In this document: piece by piece, positions 8,346-20,359 of the stretch
How positions within the stretch are numbered: position 1 is the first letter of the stretch
Layout of the letters: every line of letters starts with the position of its first letter
Assembly (NCBI GenBank): GCA_018241995.1
Contig: JAFECT010000007.1
Location: 62,001 to 126,000 of the forward strand
Direction of reading: 5' to 3'
Length of the DNA: 64,000 bases
From: Pseudomonadota bacterium
GTDB taxonomy: Bacteria; Pseudomonadota; Alphaproteobacteria; Caulobacterales; Caulobacteraceae
Notes under the pieces: model-generated
What the model was told of the DNA's origin: nothing
The model's database searches: none
Seen by the model: the letters and a program-made list of their open reading frames with translations, nothing else
Made by a program: the position numbers and the translations under genes

Positions 8346-10211
8346 ATGCTCGACCGCCGCCGCCTGCTCCTGACCGCGACCGCCGCCGGAGCGGTGGGGG
8401 CGACCTCCGCCCTCGCCAAGCCCTCGGCCCACGCCAAGAAGGCGGCGGCCCACGCCGCGCGCAAGGTTTCCGACCCCGCGACCGAGAAGCAGCTCAATGC
8501 GGTGCTGGAGAAAGTCTTCCAGGAGCAGCTGAAGGAGTCGCCGCAGGGCCTGACGGGCCTGGGCCTCGACAAAGGCGAGAACGCCTGGGCCAAGTCCAAG
8601 CTGGACGACAACTCCCCCGCCGGCATCGCCCGCGCCTTGCGCCTGCAGAAGGGCTGGCTGGCCGAGGTCAAGGCGATCGACCGCTCCAAGCTCGCGGGCG
8701 TCGCGGCGGTCAACTACGACACGGTGGTCTATCAGGGCGAGGTGTCGCTGGCGGGCGCGGACCGGTTCAAGTACGGCGCGCCCGGTTATCCGGCCCCCTA
8801 TGTGCTGAGCCAGCTGACCGGCTCGTACCAGTCGGTCCCCGACTTCCTCGACAACCAGCACTCAATCGAGACCAAGGAAGACGCGGAGGCCTATCTCTCG
8901 CGCCTGAACGCCTTCGCCACGGCCATGAACAACGAGACAGAGCTGGCCGGGGCGGACGCCGCCAAGGGCGTGGTCCCGCCGGACTTCGTCATCGACAAGA
9001 CCCTGATCCAGATGAAGGCCTTGCGCTCCACGCCGCTGGAGCAGACGACGCTGGTGTCGTCCCTGGTGCGCCGCGCCAAGGAGAAGAACATCGCCGGCGA
9101 CTGGGGCATCCGCGCCGGCAAGATCGTGTCCGGGCCCGTGTGGGAAGCTCTGGACGGTCAGATCCGCCTGATGGAGGGCTGGCGGCCCAAGGCCGTGCAC
9201 GATGCGGGCGTATGGCGCCTGCCGGACGGGGCGGCCTATTACGCCTTCGGCACGCGCTCCCAGACCACCACCGAGATGAGCCCGGACGAGATCCACAAGC
9301 TGGGCCTGGATCTTGTGGCCAAGATCGGCGCCGACGCGGACAAGATCTTCCGCTCTCAGGGCATGACCCAAGGGACGGTCGGCGAGCGCATGGCCGCGCT
9401 CTTCAAGGACCCGCGCTTCATCTATCCCAACACCGATCCGGGCAAGGAAGAGCTGCTGGCCTATCTGAACGGGCGGGTGAAGGCGGTGACGCAGAAGCTG
9501 CCGCAGTACTTCGGCGCCCTGCCCAAGGCCGGTCTCGACATCCGCCGCGTGCCCAAGGCCATCGAGGCAGGGGCGCCGGGCGGCTACTACCAGACCGGCA
9601 CGCTCGATGGCTCGCGACCGGGCGCCTACTACATCAACCTGCGCGACACGGCCGAGGTGCCCAAGTGGACCCTGCCGACCCTGACCTATCACGAGGGGAT
9701 TCCGGGCCACCACCTGCAGGGCACGCTCGCCCTGGAGACGCCCGGCATCCCGATGATCCGGCGGGTGATGTGGTTCGCCGGCTACGGCGAGGGCTGGGCG
9801 CTCTATTCCGAACAGCTGGCCGACGAGATGGGCATGTACGAGGGCGATCCCTTCGGCCGCATCGGCTACCTGCACGACGCCATGCTGCGCGCGGTGCGGC
9901 TGGTGGTCGACTCAGGCATGCACGCCAAGCGCTGGAGCCGAGAGCAGGGCATCAAGTTCTACCTCGACCACCTGGGCGACAAGGAAGAGACCGGCGTCAC
10001 CGAGGTCGAGCGCTACTGCGTGTGGCCGGGCCAGGCCTGCAGCTACATGATCGGCAAGATGACGTGGCTGCGTCTGAGGGCGGCGGCCAAGGCCAAGCTG
10101 GGCGCGAAGTTCGACATCCGCCGCTTCCACGACGCGGGCCTGCTGACCGGGGCCATGCCGCTGGAAGTGCTGGAGCGCCGCATCGACGATTGGGTGGCGG
10201 CGGGGGGCTAG
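8346..10211 (+). CDS. DUF885 family exported metallohydrolase-like protein, copy 1
   Basis: A 621-residue protein with a Tat-type signal (RRRLLLTATAAGAVG, cleavage after about residue 24). The DUF885 core shows the family's zinc-binding-like motif YHEGIPGHH (first His about 449) and the downstream EGWALYSEQLADEMG block that supplies the likely second Glu ligand. DUF885 proteins resemble gluzincin peptidases, but their substrates are not established. The start at ATG 8346 follows GAGAGG; the TTG at 8316 is not preferred. It is divergent from the MASE1 kinase. A paralogue with the same architecture lies at 20360-22204. Confidence 0.88.
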   Translation: MLDRRRLLLTATAAGAVGATSALAKPSAHAKKAAAHAARKVSDPATEKQLNAVLEKVFQEQLKESPQGLTGLGLDKGENAWAKSKLDDNSPAGIARALRLQKGWLAEVKAIDRSKLAGVAAVNYDTVVYQGEVSLAGADRFKYGAPGYPAPYVLSQLTGSYQSVPDFLDNQHSIETKEDAEAYLSRLNAFATAMNNETELAGADAAKGVVPPDFVIDKTLIQMKALRSTPLEQTTLVSSLVRRAKEKNIAGDWGIRAGKIVSGPVWEALDGQIRLMEGWRPKAVHDAGVWRLPDGAAYYAFGTRSQTTTEMSPDEIHKLGLDLVAKIGADADKIFRSQGMTQGTVGERMAALFKDPRFIYPNTDPGKEELLAYLNGRVKAVTQKLPQYFGALPKAGLDIRRVPKAIEAGAPGGYYQTGTLDGSRPGAYYINLRDTAEVPKWTLPTLTYHEGIPGHHLQGTLALETPGIPMIRRVMWFAGYGEGWALYSEQLADEMGMYEGDPFGRIGYLHDAMLRAVRLVVDSGMHAKRWSREQGIKFYLDHLGDKEETGVTEVERYCVWPGQACSYMIGKMTWLRLRAAAKAKLGAKFDIRRFHDAGLLTGAMPLEVLERRIDDWVAAGG

Positions 10212-10232
10212 ATTCTTTCTCCCTCCACGTGA

Positions 10233-10284
10233 GTGGCAGCGAACGGGGAGGGGGGACCGCCGAAGGCGGTGGGAGGGGCGCGCC
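10233..10284 (+). repeat. GC-rich palindromic intergenic repeat, copy A
   Basis: One arm of a pair of about 52-bp elements in the gap before purL. It reads GGCAGCGAACGGGGAGG, then a hairpin ACCGCC-GAA-GGCGGT, then GGGAGGGGCGCGCC. Copy B at 10317-10370 has the same order on the opposite strand. It resembles the REP-like mosaics scattered between genes of Caulobacter relatives. Confidence 0.75.
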
Positions 10285-10316
10285 ACATCCATCGCCCTTT
10301 CGACCCGTCCAGCACC

Positions 10317-10370
10317 GGCACGCCCCCTCCACCACACTTCGTGTGGTCCCCCTCCCCCGTTTGCTGCCGC
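10317..10370 (-). repeat. GC-rich palindromic intergenic repeat, copy B (inverted)
   Basis: Read on the reverse strand this is GCGGCAGCAAACGGGGGAGG, then a hairpin ACCACAC-GAA-GTGTGGT, then GGAGGGGGCGTGC, matching copy A closely. The hairpin stem differs from copy A on both sides in a compensating way while the GAA loop is kept. The two copies together could fold into one long cruciform between the DUF885 gene and purL. Confidence 0.75.
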
Positions 10371-10425
10371 AAACAGGGGAGGAGTGGGTTCCCACCGCCC
10401 CTGAACCCGCTTAGAAGCCCGGCGC

Positions 10426-12627
<2,202 letters not shown>

Positions 12628-12666
12628 CCTCTCGCGCGGTGCGCCACTCGGCGCTATAGGCCTCAA

Positions 12667-14097
12667 ATGATCGCACGCTCGCGCATGCGGCCCATCCCCT
12701 TCGAGATCGGGCCCGTCCATTTCATCGGCATCGGCGGCATCGGCATGAGCGGCATCGCCGAGATCATGCTGAAGGTCGGCTACCAGGTGCAGGGCTCCGA
12801 CGCCAAGGCCTCGGCCAATACCGAGCGGCTGCAGAAGCTGGGCGCCAAGGTCTTCATCGGCCATGACGCGGAGCACGTGGGCGACGCTTCCGCGGTGGTC
12901 TATTCGACCGCGGTCAAGCACGACAATCCCGAGATGGTCGTCGCCCGCGACCGCCGCATCCCGCTGGTGCGCCGCGCCGAGATGCTGGCCGAGCTGATGC
13001 GGCTGCAGTTCTCGGTGGCGGTGGCCGGCACCCACGGCAAGACCACCACCACGACCATGGTCGCTGCCCTGCTGGACGCCGGCGGGCTGGACCCGACGGT
13101 GGTCAACGGTGGGATCATCAACGCCTACGGCACCAACGCCAAGGTGGGCGAGGGCGACTGGATCGTGGTCGAGGCCGACGAGTCCGACGGCTCGTTCCTG
13201 CGCCTGAAATCGACCGTGGCCATCGTCACCAACATCGACCCCGAGCACCTGGACCACTACGGCGAGTTCGAGGCGGTGAAGCGGGCCTTCCGCGACTTTG
13301 TGGAGAACATCCCGTTCTACGGCTTCGCCGCCGTGTGCCTCGACCATCCGGAAGTGCAGGCCCTGGTGGCCCAGGTCGAGAATCGGCGCCTGGTCACCTA
13401 CGGAATCAACCCCCAGGCCGAGGTGCGCGCGGCCAAGGTCGAGATGGACCAGGACGGGGCCCAGTTCGACGTGGTGATCAGCCCCCGCGAAGGGGAGCCC
13501 ATCACCATCGCCGACCTGCGCCTGCCCATGCCGGGCTGGCACAACGTCTCCAATGCGCTCGCCGCCATCGCGGTGGCGCGCGAGCTGGGCGTGACGCCCA
13601 CCGCGATCAAGGAAGGCCTGGCGGGCTTCGGCGGGGTGCGCCGGCGCTTCACCCATGCGGGCGAGGCCAAGGGCATCCGCATCATCGACGACTACGGCCA
13701 CCATCCGGTCGAGATCGCCGCGGTGCTGAAGGCGGCGCGCCAGGTGGCGAAGGGCAAGGTGGTGGCGGTGGTGCAGCCGCACCGCTACTCGCGTCTGAAC
13801 GATCTGATGAGCGAGTTCTCGGCCTGCTTCAATGACGCCGACACGGTGATCGTGGCCGACGTCTATGCGGCCGGCGAGCAGCCGATCGAGGGCGTCGGCA
13901 AGGAGGCCCTGGTCGAGGGCATCCGCCGCTATGGCCATCGCCGCGCCCTGACGTTGGAGAGCCCGCAGGTCCTGGCCGAACTGATCGCCACCGAGGCCGA
14001 GAGCGGCGACCTGGTGGTGTGCCTGGGGGCCGGCGACATCACCCAGTGGGCCTATGCCCTGGCCGACCAGCTCGAGGCCTTGGAGCAGGCGGCTTGA
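12667..14097 (+). CDS. murC: UDP-N-acetylmuramate--L-alanine ligase
   Basis: Cytoplasmic Mur ligase that adds L-alanine to UDP-MurNAc in peptidoglycan precursor synthesis. The 476-residue chain has the N-terminal UDP-binding [14 protein letters not shown] loop, the ATP P-loop [12 protein letters not shown] (about residues 119-130), the EADESDGSF segment, and the C-terminal domain motif [12 protein letters not shown] 12667 is the first start; ATG 12685 (MRPIPFEIG) is an alternative. It is the first gene of the wall/division run here, preceded by purL rather than by murG/ftsW. Confidence 0.96.
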   Translation: MIARSRMRPIPFEIGPVHFIGIGGIGMSGIAEIMLKVGYQVQGSDAKASANTERLQKLGAKVFIGHDAEHVGDASAVVYSTAVKHDNPEMVVARDRRIPLVRRAEMLAELMRLQFSVAVAGTHGKTTTTTMVAALLDAGGLDPTVVNGGIINAYGTNAKVGEGDWIVVEADESDGSFLRLKSTVAIVTNIDPEHLDHYGEFEAVKRAFRDFVENIPFYGFAAVCLDHPEVQALVAQVENRRLVTYGINPQAEVRAAKVEMDQDGAQFDVVISPREGEPITIADLRLPMPGWHNVSNALAAIAVARELGVTPTAIKEGLAGFGGVRRRFTHAGEAKGIRIIDDYGHHPVEIAAVLKAARQVAKGKVVAVVQPHRYSRLNDLMSEFSACFNDADTVIVADVYAAGEQPIEGVGKEALVEGIRRYGHRRALTLESPQVLAELIATEAESGDLVVCLGAGDITQWAYALADQLEALEQAA

Positions 14098-15002
14098 GCG
14101 ACTGGAGAGACGATCTTCCCCCCGTGCGCGGCAAGCTGATCCGCGACGCGGAGCTGGCGCCCTTCACCTGGTTCCGGGTGGGCGGTCCGGCGGACCTGCT
14201 GTTCCTGCCTGAGGACGAGGACGACCTGGCGGCGTTCCTGAAGGGGTTGCCCGCCGACGTGCCTGTGACCGTGCTGGGCGTGGGCTCCAACACCCTGGTG
14301 CGCGACGGCGGGGTGGAAGGCGCGGTGGTCCGGCTCGGGCGCGCCTTCGGTCAGGTCGAGGCGTTGGGGAACGGTCGCATCCGCGCCGGGGCCGCGGTGC
14401 TCGACGCCGTGCTCGCCAAGAAGGCGGCGGAGGCCGGGATCGCCGGACTCGAATTCTATCGCGGGGTGCCGGGGACCATCGGCGGCGCCTGCGTGATGAA
14501 CGCCGGATGCTACGGCGCCGAGACCAAGGACGTCCTAGTCGAGGCCTACGCGCTGACCCGCTCCGGCGAGCGCAAGACCTTCTCGAACGCCGAAATGGGC
14601 TTCGTCTATCGGAAGGCGCAGGCGGCCCTGGCCGAGCCCCTGATCTTCACCGGCGCCCTGTTCGAAGGCCGCCCCGACGACCCGGCCGCCGTCACGGCGC
14701 GCATGGACGAGATCACGGCGCGGCGGGAGCAGACCCAGCCGATCCGCGAGAAGACTGGCGGCTCCACCTTCAAGAACCCGCCCGGGCACAGTTCCTGGCG
14801 GCTGGTCGACGCGGCGGGCTGGCGTGGCAAGCCTTTCGGCGGCGCGCAGTTCTCCGAGCTGCACGCCAATTTCCTGATCAATACCGGCGAGGCGACCGCC
14901 GCGGATCTGGAAGGCCTCGGCGAGGCCGTGCGCGCGGACGTGAAGGCCAAGTTCGGCGTCGAGCTGGAGTGGGAGATCAAGCGCATCGGCCGCCCGGCCT
15001 GA
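14094..15002 (+). CDS. murB: UDP-N-acetylenolpyruvoylglucosamine reductase
   Basis: FAD-dependent reductase completing UDP-MurNAc synthesis, 302 residues. The FAD-binding motifs are visible: [10 protein letters not shown] (residues about 22-31), [13 protein letters not shown], the [22 protein letters not shown] block, and the catalytic region GSTFKNPPG. No ATG suits the family N terminus. The likely start is TTG 14094 ([14 protein letters not shown]), which overlaps the murC stop (TTGA) and has GGAG eight bases upstream. The overlap implies translational coupling to murC. Confidence 0.94.
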   Translation: MSDWRDDLPPVRGKLIRDAELAPFTWFRVGGPADLLFLPEDEDDLAAFLKGLPADVPVTVLGVGSNTLVRDGGVEGAVVRLGRAFGQVEALGNGRIRAGAAVLDAVLAKKAAEAGIAGLEFYRGVPGTIGGACVMNAGCYGAETKDVLVEAYALTRSGERKTFSNAEMGFVYRKAQAALAEPLIFTGALFEGRPDDPAAVTARMDEITARREQTQPIREKTGGSTFKNPPGHSSWRLVDAAGWRGKPFGGAQFSELHANFLINTGEATAADLEGLGEAVRADVKAKFGVELEWEIKRIGRPA

Positions 15003-15091
15003 AACTAGGCCTCTCACCTACATATTTTGCCCCAGCCCGTTATTTGTCCGTTCATCGACTCCCGTTATCCCGGTTGTGTCGGAGGGGTTCG

Positions 15092-16717
15092 ATGCGACGT
15101 TTTCTGGCTCTGGGCGGTCTGTTCCTGACCGTACTGGCGCTTTGTTATGCTTGTCTGGTGCTGTTCCGCGGCAATGCCGTGGTCGCGGCCGTGTGGCTTG
15201 CGAACGCCGTCACCCTCGCCTTCATGCTGCGCTGGTCTTCCCAGGCCGTCGAGCGCGTCGTCGCCTTCGGCGTCGCCTTCGCCGCGATGACCTGCGCCAA
15301 CCTCCTCTGGGGCCGCACCCTGGTCGAGGCCATCGTGTTCGCCATGGCCAACGGGGCGGAGATCGCCCTGGCGGCGGCGTGCCTGTGGCGCATGCGAATG
15401 CCCATGACCGGCCCACGCGCCTTTGCCCTCTTTGTGGTCGCCGCCGTGATCGCCGCGCCGATCATCTCCGGCGGGCTCGGCGCCTTGTTCGTCAACCTGT
15501 TCGAGCACAGGCAACCTGCCAACTCGCTGCTGCGCTGGACCGCCGGCGACGCGGTCGGGATGCTGGTGCTGGGGCCGTTCCTGCTGACGGTGACCAAGCC
15601 CGATCGCGACAGCCTGCGCCTGAAGACCTGGGGTTGGACGGTCCTGACGCAGGCGCTGCTGCTCGCTGTCGCCGTGCGCGTCTTCGCCTTCGCCGACATC
15701 CCGGCGATGTTCATGGTGTTCCCGTTCCTGGTTCTGGCGGCCGTCGCCAATCCGGCGCTGGGCGGGGTGCTGGCGATCCTGGTCGCGACCGCGGTCGCCA
15801 TGGTCTGCACCATGATGGGGCGCGGGCCGACCATGGTGGCGGGCCTGCTGCACCTCGACCGGGTGTTGGTGATGCAAGGATTCATCGTCGCCACCGTGAT
15901 GACGGTGCTGCCGGTCACGGCCCTGCTGCGCAAGCTGTCGCTCTATGCCGCCGAACTGGAGCGGGCGCGGGCCGAGGCCGAGGACCTGAACGCGATCAAG
16001 ACCAAGCTCCTGGCCCACGTGAGCCACGAAATCCGCTCGCCGCTCTCGGGCGTCACCTCCATGGCCGAGCTGATGCGCGACGGCATGATGGGCGAACTGA
16101 CCGAGCAGCAGCGCGAGACCCTGGGCCAGATGGCGCAGAACGGCGCGGAGGTCGAAGCCCTGGCGCGCGACCTGCTGGACGCCGCCACCCTGCAGTCAGG
16201 CAAGGCGAGCATCCACTCGACCGACGTCGATGTGGAGGATGCGGTGGAGACGGCCGTGGCCTCCGCCCGTTACCGCGCCAAGCAGCACGGCGGCTCCATC
16301 GTGGTGGTGGGCTCCTACTGCGGCGACGTGAAGGTCTGGGCCGACCGGCTGCGCCTGCGCCAGATCCTGATCAACCTGCTGGTCAACGGCCTGAAGTACG
16401 GCGGCAATCCGCCGGTGGTGCAGGTTTCGGCCTATGCGACCGAGCGCGGCACGGTGCGGTTTGAAGTCGCCGACAACGGCGCGGGCCTCTCGCCCAAGCA
16501 GCGCGAGACCCTGTTCAAGAGCTTCGACCGCCTGGGCGCGGAGAAGTCCGACATCGAAGGCGCGGGCCTGGGCCTGGCCCTGTCGCGCGAGCTGGCGGTG
16601 CTGCAGGGCGGCGACCTCGGGGTGGACGATTCCGACCTGGGCGGGGCGCTGTTCTGGCTGGAGCTGCCGCAGAGCGACGCGGCGCAGGCCGTGGAGGCCA
16701 CAGCCAAGGCGGCCTGA
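15092..16717 (+). CDS. MASE1-domain sensor histidine kinase inside the wall/division cluster
   Basis: A 541-residue membrane kinase. The first 280 residues hold about eight membrane spans of a MASE1-like sensor domain. A short linker precedes the HisKA box LAHVSHEIRSPLSGV, then the HATPase with NLLVNGLKYG, DNGAGLS and GAGLGLALSREL. No receiver or DNA-binding domain is attached and no response regulator is adjacent, so it is an orphan kinase. ATG 15092 has an ideal GGAGGGG site. It lies between murB and ddl on the same strand, which raises the question of whether it senses envelope state; that is inference only. A second MASE1 kinase is encoded at 6558-8201. Confidence 0.88.
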   Translation: MRRFLALGGLFLTVLALCYACLVLFRGNAVVAAVWLANAVTLAFMLRWSSQAVERVVAFGVAFAAMTCANLLWGRTLVEAIVFAMANGAEIALAAACLWRMRMPMTGPRAFALFVVAAVIAAPIISGGLGALFVNLFEHRQPANSLLRWTAGDAVGMLVLGPFLLTVTKPDRDSLRLKTWGWTVLTQALLLAVAVRVFAFADIPAMFMVFPFLVLAAVANPALGGVLAILVATAVAMVCTMMGRGPTMVAGLLHLDRVLVMQGFIVATVMTVLPVTALLRKLSLYAAELERARAEAEDLNAIKTKLLAHVSHEIRSPLSGVTSMAELMRDGMMGELTEQQRETLGQMAQNGAEVEALARDLLDAATLQSGKASIHSTDVDVEDAVETAVASARYRAKQHGGSIVVVGSYCGDVKVWADRLRLRQILINLLVNGLKYGGNPPVVQVSAYATERGTVRFEVADNGAGLSPKQRETLFKSFDRLGAEKSDIEGAGLGLALSRELAVLQGGDLGVDDSDLGGALFWLELPQSDAAQAVEATAKAA

Positions 16718-16815
16718 CCGGCGCCCGCGGCTTCACGGCCATTCCTTGGCGCCGCTGCTTGCGCTAAGCCGGTCCGATCCTTCCCCAATTCGCCCTGCGC
16801 GCGTGAGCTGCATCC

Positions 16816-17742
16816 ATGACCAAACCGCTTTCCGACCGTCACGTCGCCGTTCTGATGGGCGGGCTGTCGCCTGAGCGGGAGGTATCGCTGGTCTCGGGTC
16901 GCGAGTGCGCCGACGCGCTGGAGCGTCTGGGCGCGAAGGTCACCCGCATCGACGCCGGCCGTGATGTGGCCGAACAGCTGACCAAGGCCGGGCCGGACGT
17001 GGTGTTCAACGCGCTGCACGGCGAGTGGGGCGAGGATGGCTGCGTGCAGGGCGTGCTGGAGACCCTGGCGATCCCCTACACCCACTCCGGCGTGCTGGCC
17101 TCGGCCCTGGCGATGGACAAGGCCAAGGCCAAGTCGGTGCTGGCCGCGGCAGGGGTGACCGTGCCGGGCGGCGGCCTTTACGACCGCCACGAGGTGGCGC
17201 GCCGCCATGTGATCCAACCGCCCTATGTGGTCAAGCCGAACGCCCAGGGCTCGTCGGTGGGCGTGTTCCTGGTGTTCGAGGGCGCCAACACCCCGCCGCA
17301 GGAGGTGGGCGCCGACAGCTGGACCTTCGGCGAGGAGGTGATGGTCGAGCCCTATATCGCGGGCAAGGAGCTGGCCGTCGCCGTGCGCGGGACCGAGGCC
17401 CTGACCGTGACCGAGATCGTGCCGACCACCGGCTTCTACGACTATGACGCCAAATACGCCGACGGCGGCTCATCCCACGTGGTGCCGGCGCCGATCCCCG
17501 ATGCGGTGGCCGAGGAAGCCAAGCGCCTGGCGGTCAAGGCGCACGCCGCGCTCGGTTGCCGTGGCATGACCCGCTCGGACTTCCGCTACGACCCCGACAA
17601 GGGCGATCTGGTGCTGCTGGAGGTGAACACCCAGCCCGGCATGACCCCGACCTCGCTCGCGCCTGAGCAGGCACAGCACATGGGGATCAGCTTCGAGGAG
17701 CTGGTGCGCTGGATCGTCGAGGACGCCTCGACGGGGCGCTGA
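16816..17742 (+). CDS. ddl: D-alanine--D-alanine ligase
   Basis: ATP-grasp ligase making the D-Ala-D-Ala dipeptide for peptidoglycan, 308 residues. Signatures include [15 protein letters not shown] at the N terminus, [41 protein letters not shown], and the metal-binding [15 protein letters not shown] near the C terminus. The length and motif set are those of DdlB-type enzymes encoded in division/wall clusters. ATG 16816 is preceded by a 98-bp gap after the kinase gene. Confidence 0.96.
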   Translation: MTKPLSDRHVAVLMGGLSPEREVSLVSGRECADALERLGAKVTRIDAGRDVAEQLTKAGPDVVFNALHGEWGEDGCVQGVLETLAIPYTHSGVLASALAMDKAKAKSVLAAAGVTVPGGGLYDRHEVARRHVIQPPYVVKPNAQGSSVGVFLVFEGANTPPQEVGADSWTFGEEVMVEPYIAGKELAVAVRGTEALTVTEIVPTTGFYDYDAKYADGGSSHVVPAPIPDAVAEEAKRLAVKAHAALGCRGMTRSDFRYDPDKGDLVLLEVNTQPGMTPTSLAPEQAQHMGISFEELVRWIVEDASTGR

Positions 17743-17890
17743 AACGGCCCACCTTGGTTGCCGCGATCTTACGAATCGGGCCGGTCGTTATCTGGATGTT
17801 AAGCACGATCCGCCTTTCCTGAAGGTTCAGGAGCCGACCCGCTGGGCGGGGCTCAACGGCTTCGGGTTCGATGGATGGTGGAGGACGCCC

Positions 17891-18811
17891 ATGCCCGCGG
17901 TGGTGCGTGGCGGCAGACGGCAAAACGCGAAACCTGCGCCTAAGAGGACGGTCCGCTCGGCGCCGGGCCGCGGTGCGGCGGCTGCGCCTGCGGGCAAGCT
18001 GCACGCCATGAGCCGCTTCGGCCTTTCGCCCAAGCTGACGGGCTTCGCCGTGGTCGCCATCCTGATGCTGGGCGGCGGGGTGGTGCTGTTCACCGGCGGC
18101 CGGGCGCAAGCGCTGGGTTCGGCGGTCAACAACGCCATCGACAATTCCATGGCCGGGGCCGGCTTCCGGCTCGAGAAGGTGCACGTCGAGGGCGCCTCGC
18201 CCGAGGCCCTGACTGCGATCAAGGCCAAGCTCGGGCTCTATCGCGGCCAGCCGCTGGCGCGCATGGACCTGAATGCGGTCAAGGCCCAGGTCGAGAGCGT
18301 GGGCTGGGTCAAGGACGTGAAGGTGCTGCGCCTGCTGCCCGACACGCTGGAGATCGCGGTGACCGAACGCGAGCGGCTGGCGGTCTGGCAGCACGAGGGC
18401 AAGACCCTGGTGATCGACTCGACGGGCCAGCCGATCACCGAGGCCGATCCGGCGCGGTTCGCGAACCTGCCCCTGGTGGTGGGCGCCGGCGCCAACGAGG
18501 CGGCGGGCTCGATCCTGCCCCTGGTGCGCCAGCGGGCGCGGCTGGTGAGCCGCCTTGAGGCGCTGGTGCGCGTCGACGGGCGGCGCTGGGACCTCAGGTT
18601 GAAGGACGGCTCGCTGGTGCAGCTGCCGGCCCAGAACGAGGAGGGCGCCCTGATCCAGCTCGACCGGCTCGACCATGAGCAGCGGCTGCTGGAACTGGGT
18701 TTCGCGCGGATCGACCTGCGTGATCCGGAGATGATTGCGGTCAGGCCGCGCGAGACGGGGCGTCCGGCGGCTTCTGCCCCGGCGGCGGCGGCCGGGGCGC
18801 CCGCGGTCTGA
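17891..18811 (+). CDS. ftsQ: Cell division protein FtsQ
   Basis: Bitopic divisome protein of 306 residues. A basic, proline/alanine-rich cytoplasmic tail (residues 1-50) precedes one membrane span (about 52-74). The POTRA domain begins at FRLEKVHVEGASPEAL and continues through LGLYRGQPLARMDL and VGWVKDVKVLRLLPDTLEIAVTERE, followed by the FtsQ beta domain with the VVGAGANEAAG segment. An alanine-rich tail closes the protein. ATG 17891 follows GGTGGAGGACG. It sits between ddl and ftsA as in other alphaproteobacterial clusters. Confidence 0.94.
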   Translation: MPAVVRGGRRQNAKPAPKRTVRSAPGRGAAAAPAGKLHAMSRFGLSPKLTGFAVVAILMLGGGVVLFTGGRAQALGSAVNNAIDNSMAGAGFRLEKVHVEGASPEALTAIKAKLGLYRGQPLARMDLNAVKAQVESVGWVKDVKVLRLLPDTLEIAVTERERLAVWQHEGKTLVIDSTGQPITEADPARFANLPLVVGAGANEAAGSILPLVRQRARLVSRLEALVRVDGRRWDLRLKDGSLVQLPAQNEEGALIQLDRLDHEQRLLELGFARIDLRDPEMIAVRPRETGRPAASAPAAAAGAPAV

Positions 18812-18898
18812 CGATCGGAGTGATCGGCTCCGTGAGGGGCCGGGGGGATTGGATTTCAGGCGGGCGCGAGAACGCGCTCGGGAGTGGGTAGGGGATAG

Positions 18899-20251
18899 AT
18901 GTCGCGGCTTGATGATCGCCGGGGGGCAAGGGATGCGTTGACGGGGCCGACCGCCATGCGCGGGCGCGGAGGCGCGCCGGTCGCGGTGGCGCTGGACGTC
19001 GGCGCGTCGAAGATCGCCTGCTTCATCATGAAGGCCGACGGCATCCGCCGCTCGGACCAGACCGTGCGCGTGGCCGGGGCCGGCTATGTGCAGTCGCGCG
19101 GCTTCAAGGGCGGCGTGATCGTCGACATGGAGGAGGCGGCCCAGGCCGTCGCCCAGGCCATCGAGCGCGCCGAGGCCATGGCGGGTCACCCGGTGCACCA
19201 CGTCACCGCCGTGACCGCGGGCGGGGGTCTCGCCAGCCACCGCGTGACCGCTCAGGTCTCGCTGGGCGCCAAGCCGATTTCCGATGCCGACCTGACCCGC
19301 GCCATCGCCGCGGCCCTGTCGCAGGTTCGCTACGCCAACCGCCGGCCGATCCACCTGATCCCGGTCTCCTGGGCCGTGGACGGCCAGCGCGGGGTGCGTG
19401 ATCCGCGCTCCATGTACGGCCGTGCGCTGGCGCTGGAGCTGCTGGTGGTGAGCATGAGCGACGGGGCGTTCCAGACCTTGGGCCATTGCCTGGAGCTGGC
19501 GCACGTAGAGCTGCAGGGCGTGGTCGCCGCGCCCTTCGCCTCGGGCTTGGCCGCGCTCGAAGACGACGAGATGGACCTGGGTTGCATCTGCATCGACATG
19601 GGCGCGGGCGCGACCTCGGCGGCGGTGTTCTCCGGCGGCTCGCTGGTGCATGTGGACAGCCTGGCGGTGGGCGGCGGCCATGTGACCGCCGACATCGCGC
19701 GCGGGCTTTCGACCTCGATCGCGGGCGCCGAGCGCCTCAAGACCCTGCACGGCTCGGCCATCGCCTCGGCCAACGAGGACCGCGAGACGGTGGAAGCGCC
19801 GCCGCGCGGCGACGACCCGGGCGCCGGGCCGATCATCGTGCCCCGCTCGATCCTGAAGAACGTGATCGCGCCCCGCGTCGAGGAGACGCTGGAGCTGCTG
19901 CGCGAGCGGCTGAAGGCGGCCGACGCGCCGCTGGAGCCCGGCTCCGGCATCGTGCTGACCGGCGGCGCCAGCCAGCTGGCGGGCGTGCGCGAACTGGCCG
20001 TCAGGGTGTTCGACCGGCCGGTGCGCCTGGGCCGTCCGCGCCGCGCGCCGCATCTGGCCGACGCGGCCTCGGGCCCGGCGTTCTGCTCGGCGGCTGGGGT
20101 GCTGCTGCGCGCCGCCTACGGTCCGCGTGAGGCCGTTTCGATGCGCAAGCTGGTCACCGGCCGGGTCGGCCCGCGCGATGCGCCCCAGGCGGCCGGCAAC
20201 GGCGGCAACGTCTTCGCCAAGGTCGCCGACTGGCTGAGCGAGAACCTTTAG
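18899..20251 (+). CDS. ftsA: Cell division protein FtsA
   Basis: Actin-family protein that tethers FtsZ to the membrane, 450 residues. It shows the phosphate-1 loop VALDVGASKIACFI (about residues 27-40), the FtsA-specific 1C domain region HVTAVTAGGGLASH, phosphate-2 CIDMGAGATSAAVF, and the adenosine loop VLTGGASQLAGV. The last residues (NVFAKVADWLSENL) form the expected amphipathic membrane-targeting helix. The start at ATG 18899 follows GTAGGGGAT. FtsZ, the partner normally encoded next, is absent downstream. Confidence 0.95.
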   Translation: MSRLDDRRGARDALTGPTAMRGRGGAPVAVALDVGASKIACFIMKADGIRRSDQTVRVAGAGYVQSRGFKGGVIVDMEEAAQAVAQAIERAEAMAGHPVHHVTAVTAGGGLASHRVTAQVSLGAKPISDADLTRAIAAALSQVRYANRRPIHLIPVSWAVDGQRGVRDPRSMYGRALALELLVVSMSDGAFQTLGHCLELAHVELQGVVAAPFASGLAALEDDEMDLGCICIDMGAGATSAAVFSGGSLVHVDSLAVGGGHVTADIARGLSTSIAGAERLKTLHGSAIASANEDRETVEAPPRGDDPGAGPIIVPRSILKNVIAPRVEETLELLRERLKAADAPLEPGSGIVLTGGASQLAGVRELAVRVFDRPVRLGRPRRAPHLADAASGPAFCSAAGVLLRAAYGPREAVSMRKLVTGRVGPRDAPQAAGNGGNVFAKVADWLSENL

Positions 20252-20359
20252 GTCACGCCCACGGGCGAACGCCGCTCGCGAAAGCTCGTAGACATCGGCC
20301 CGGAGGCGGGTAAGCGTGGCGTCTTCGAACGCTGCGTCAGTCCCCGGGGGAACATTCCA

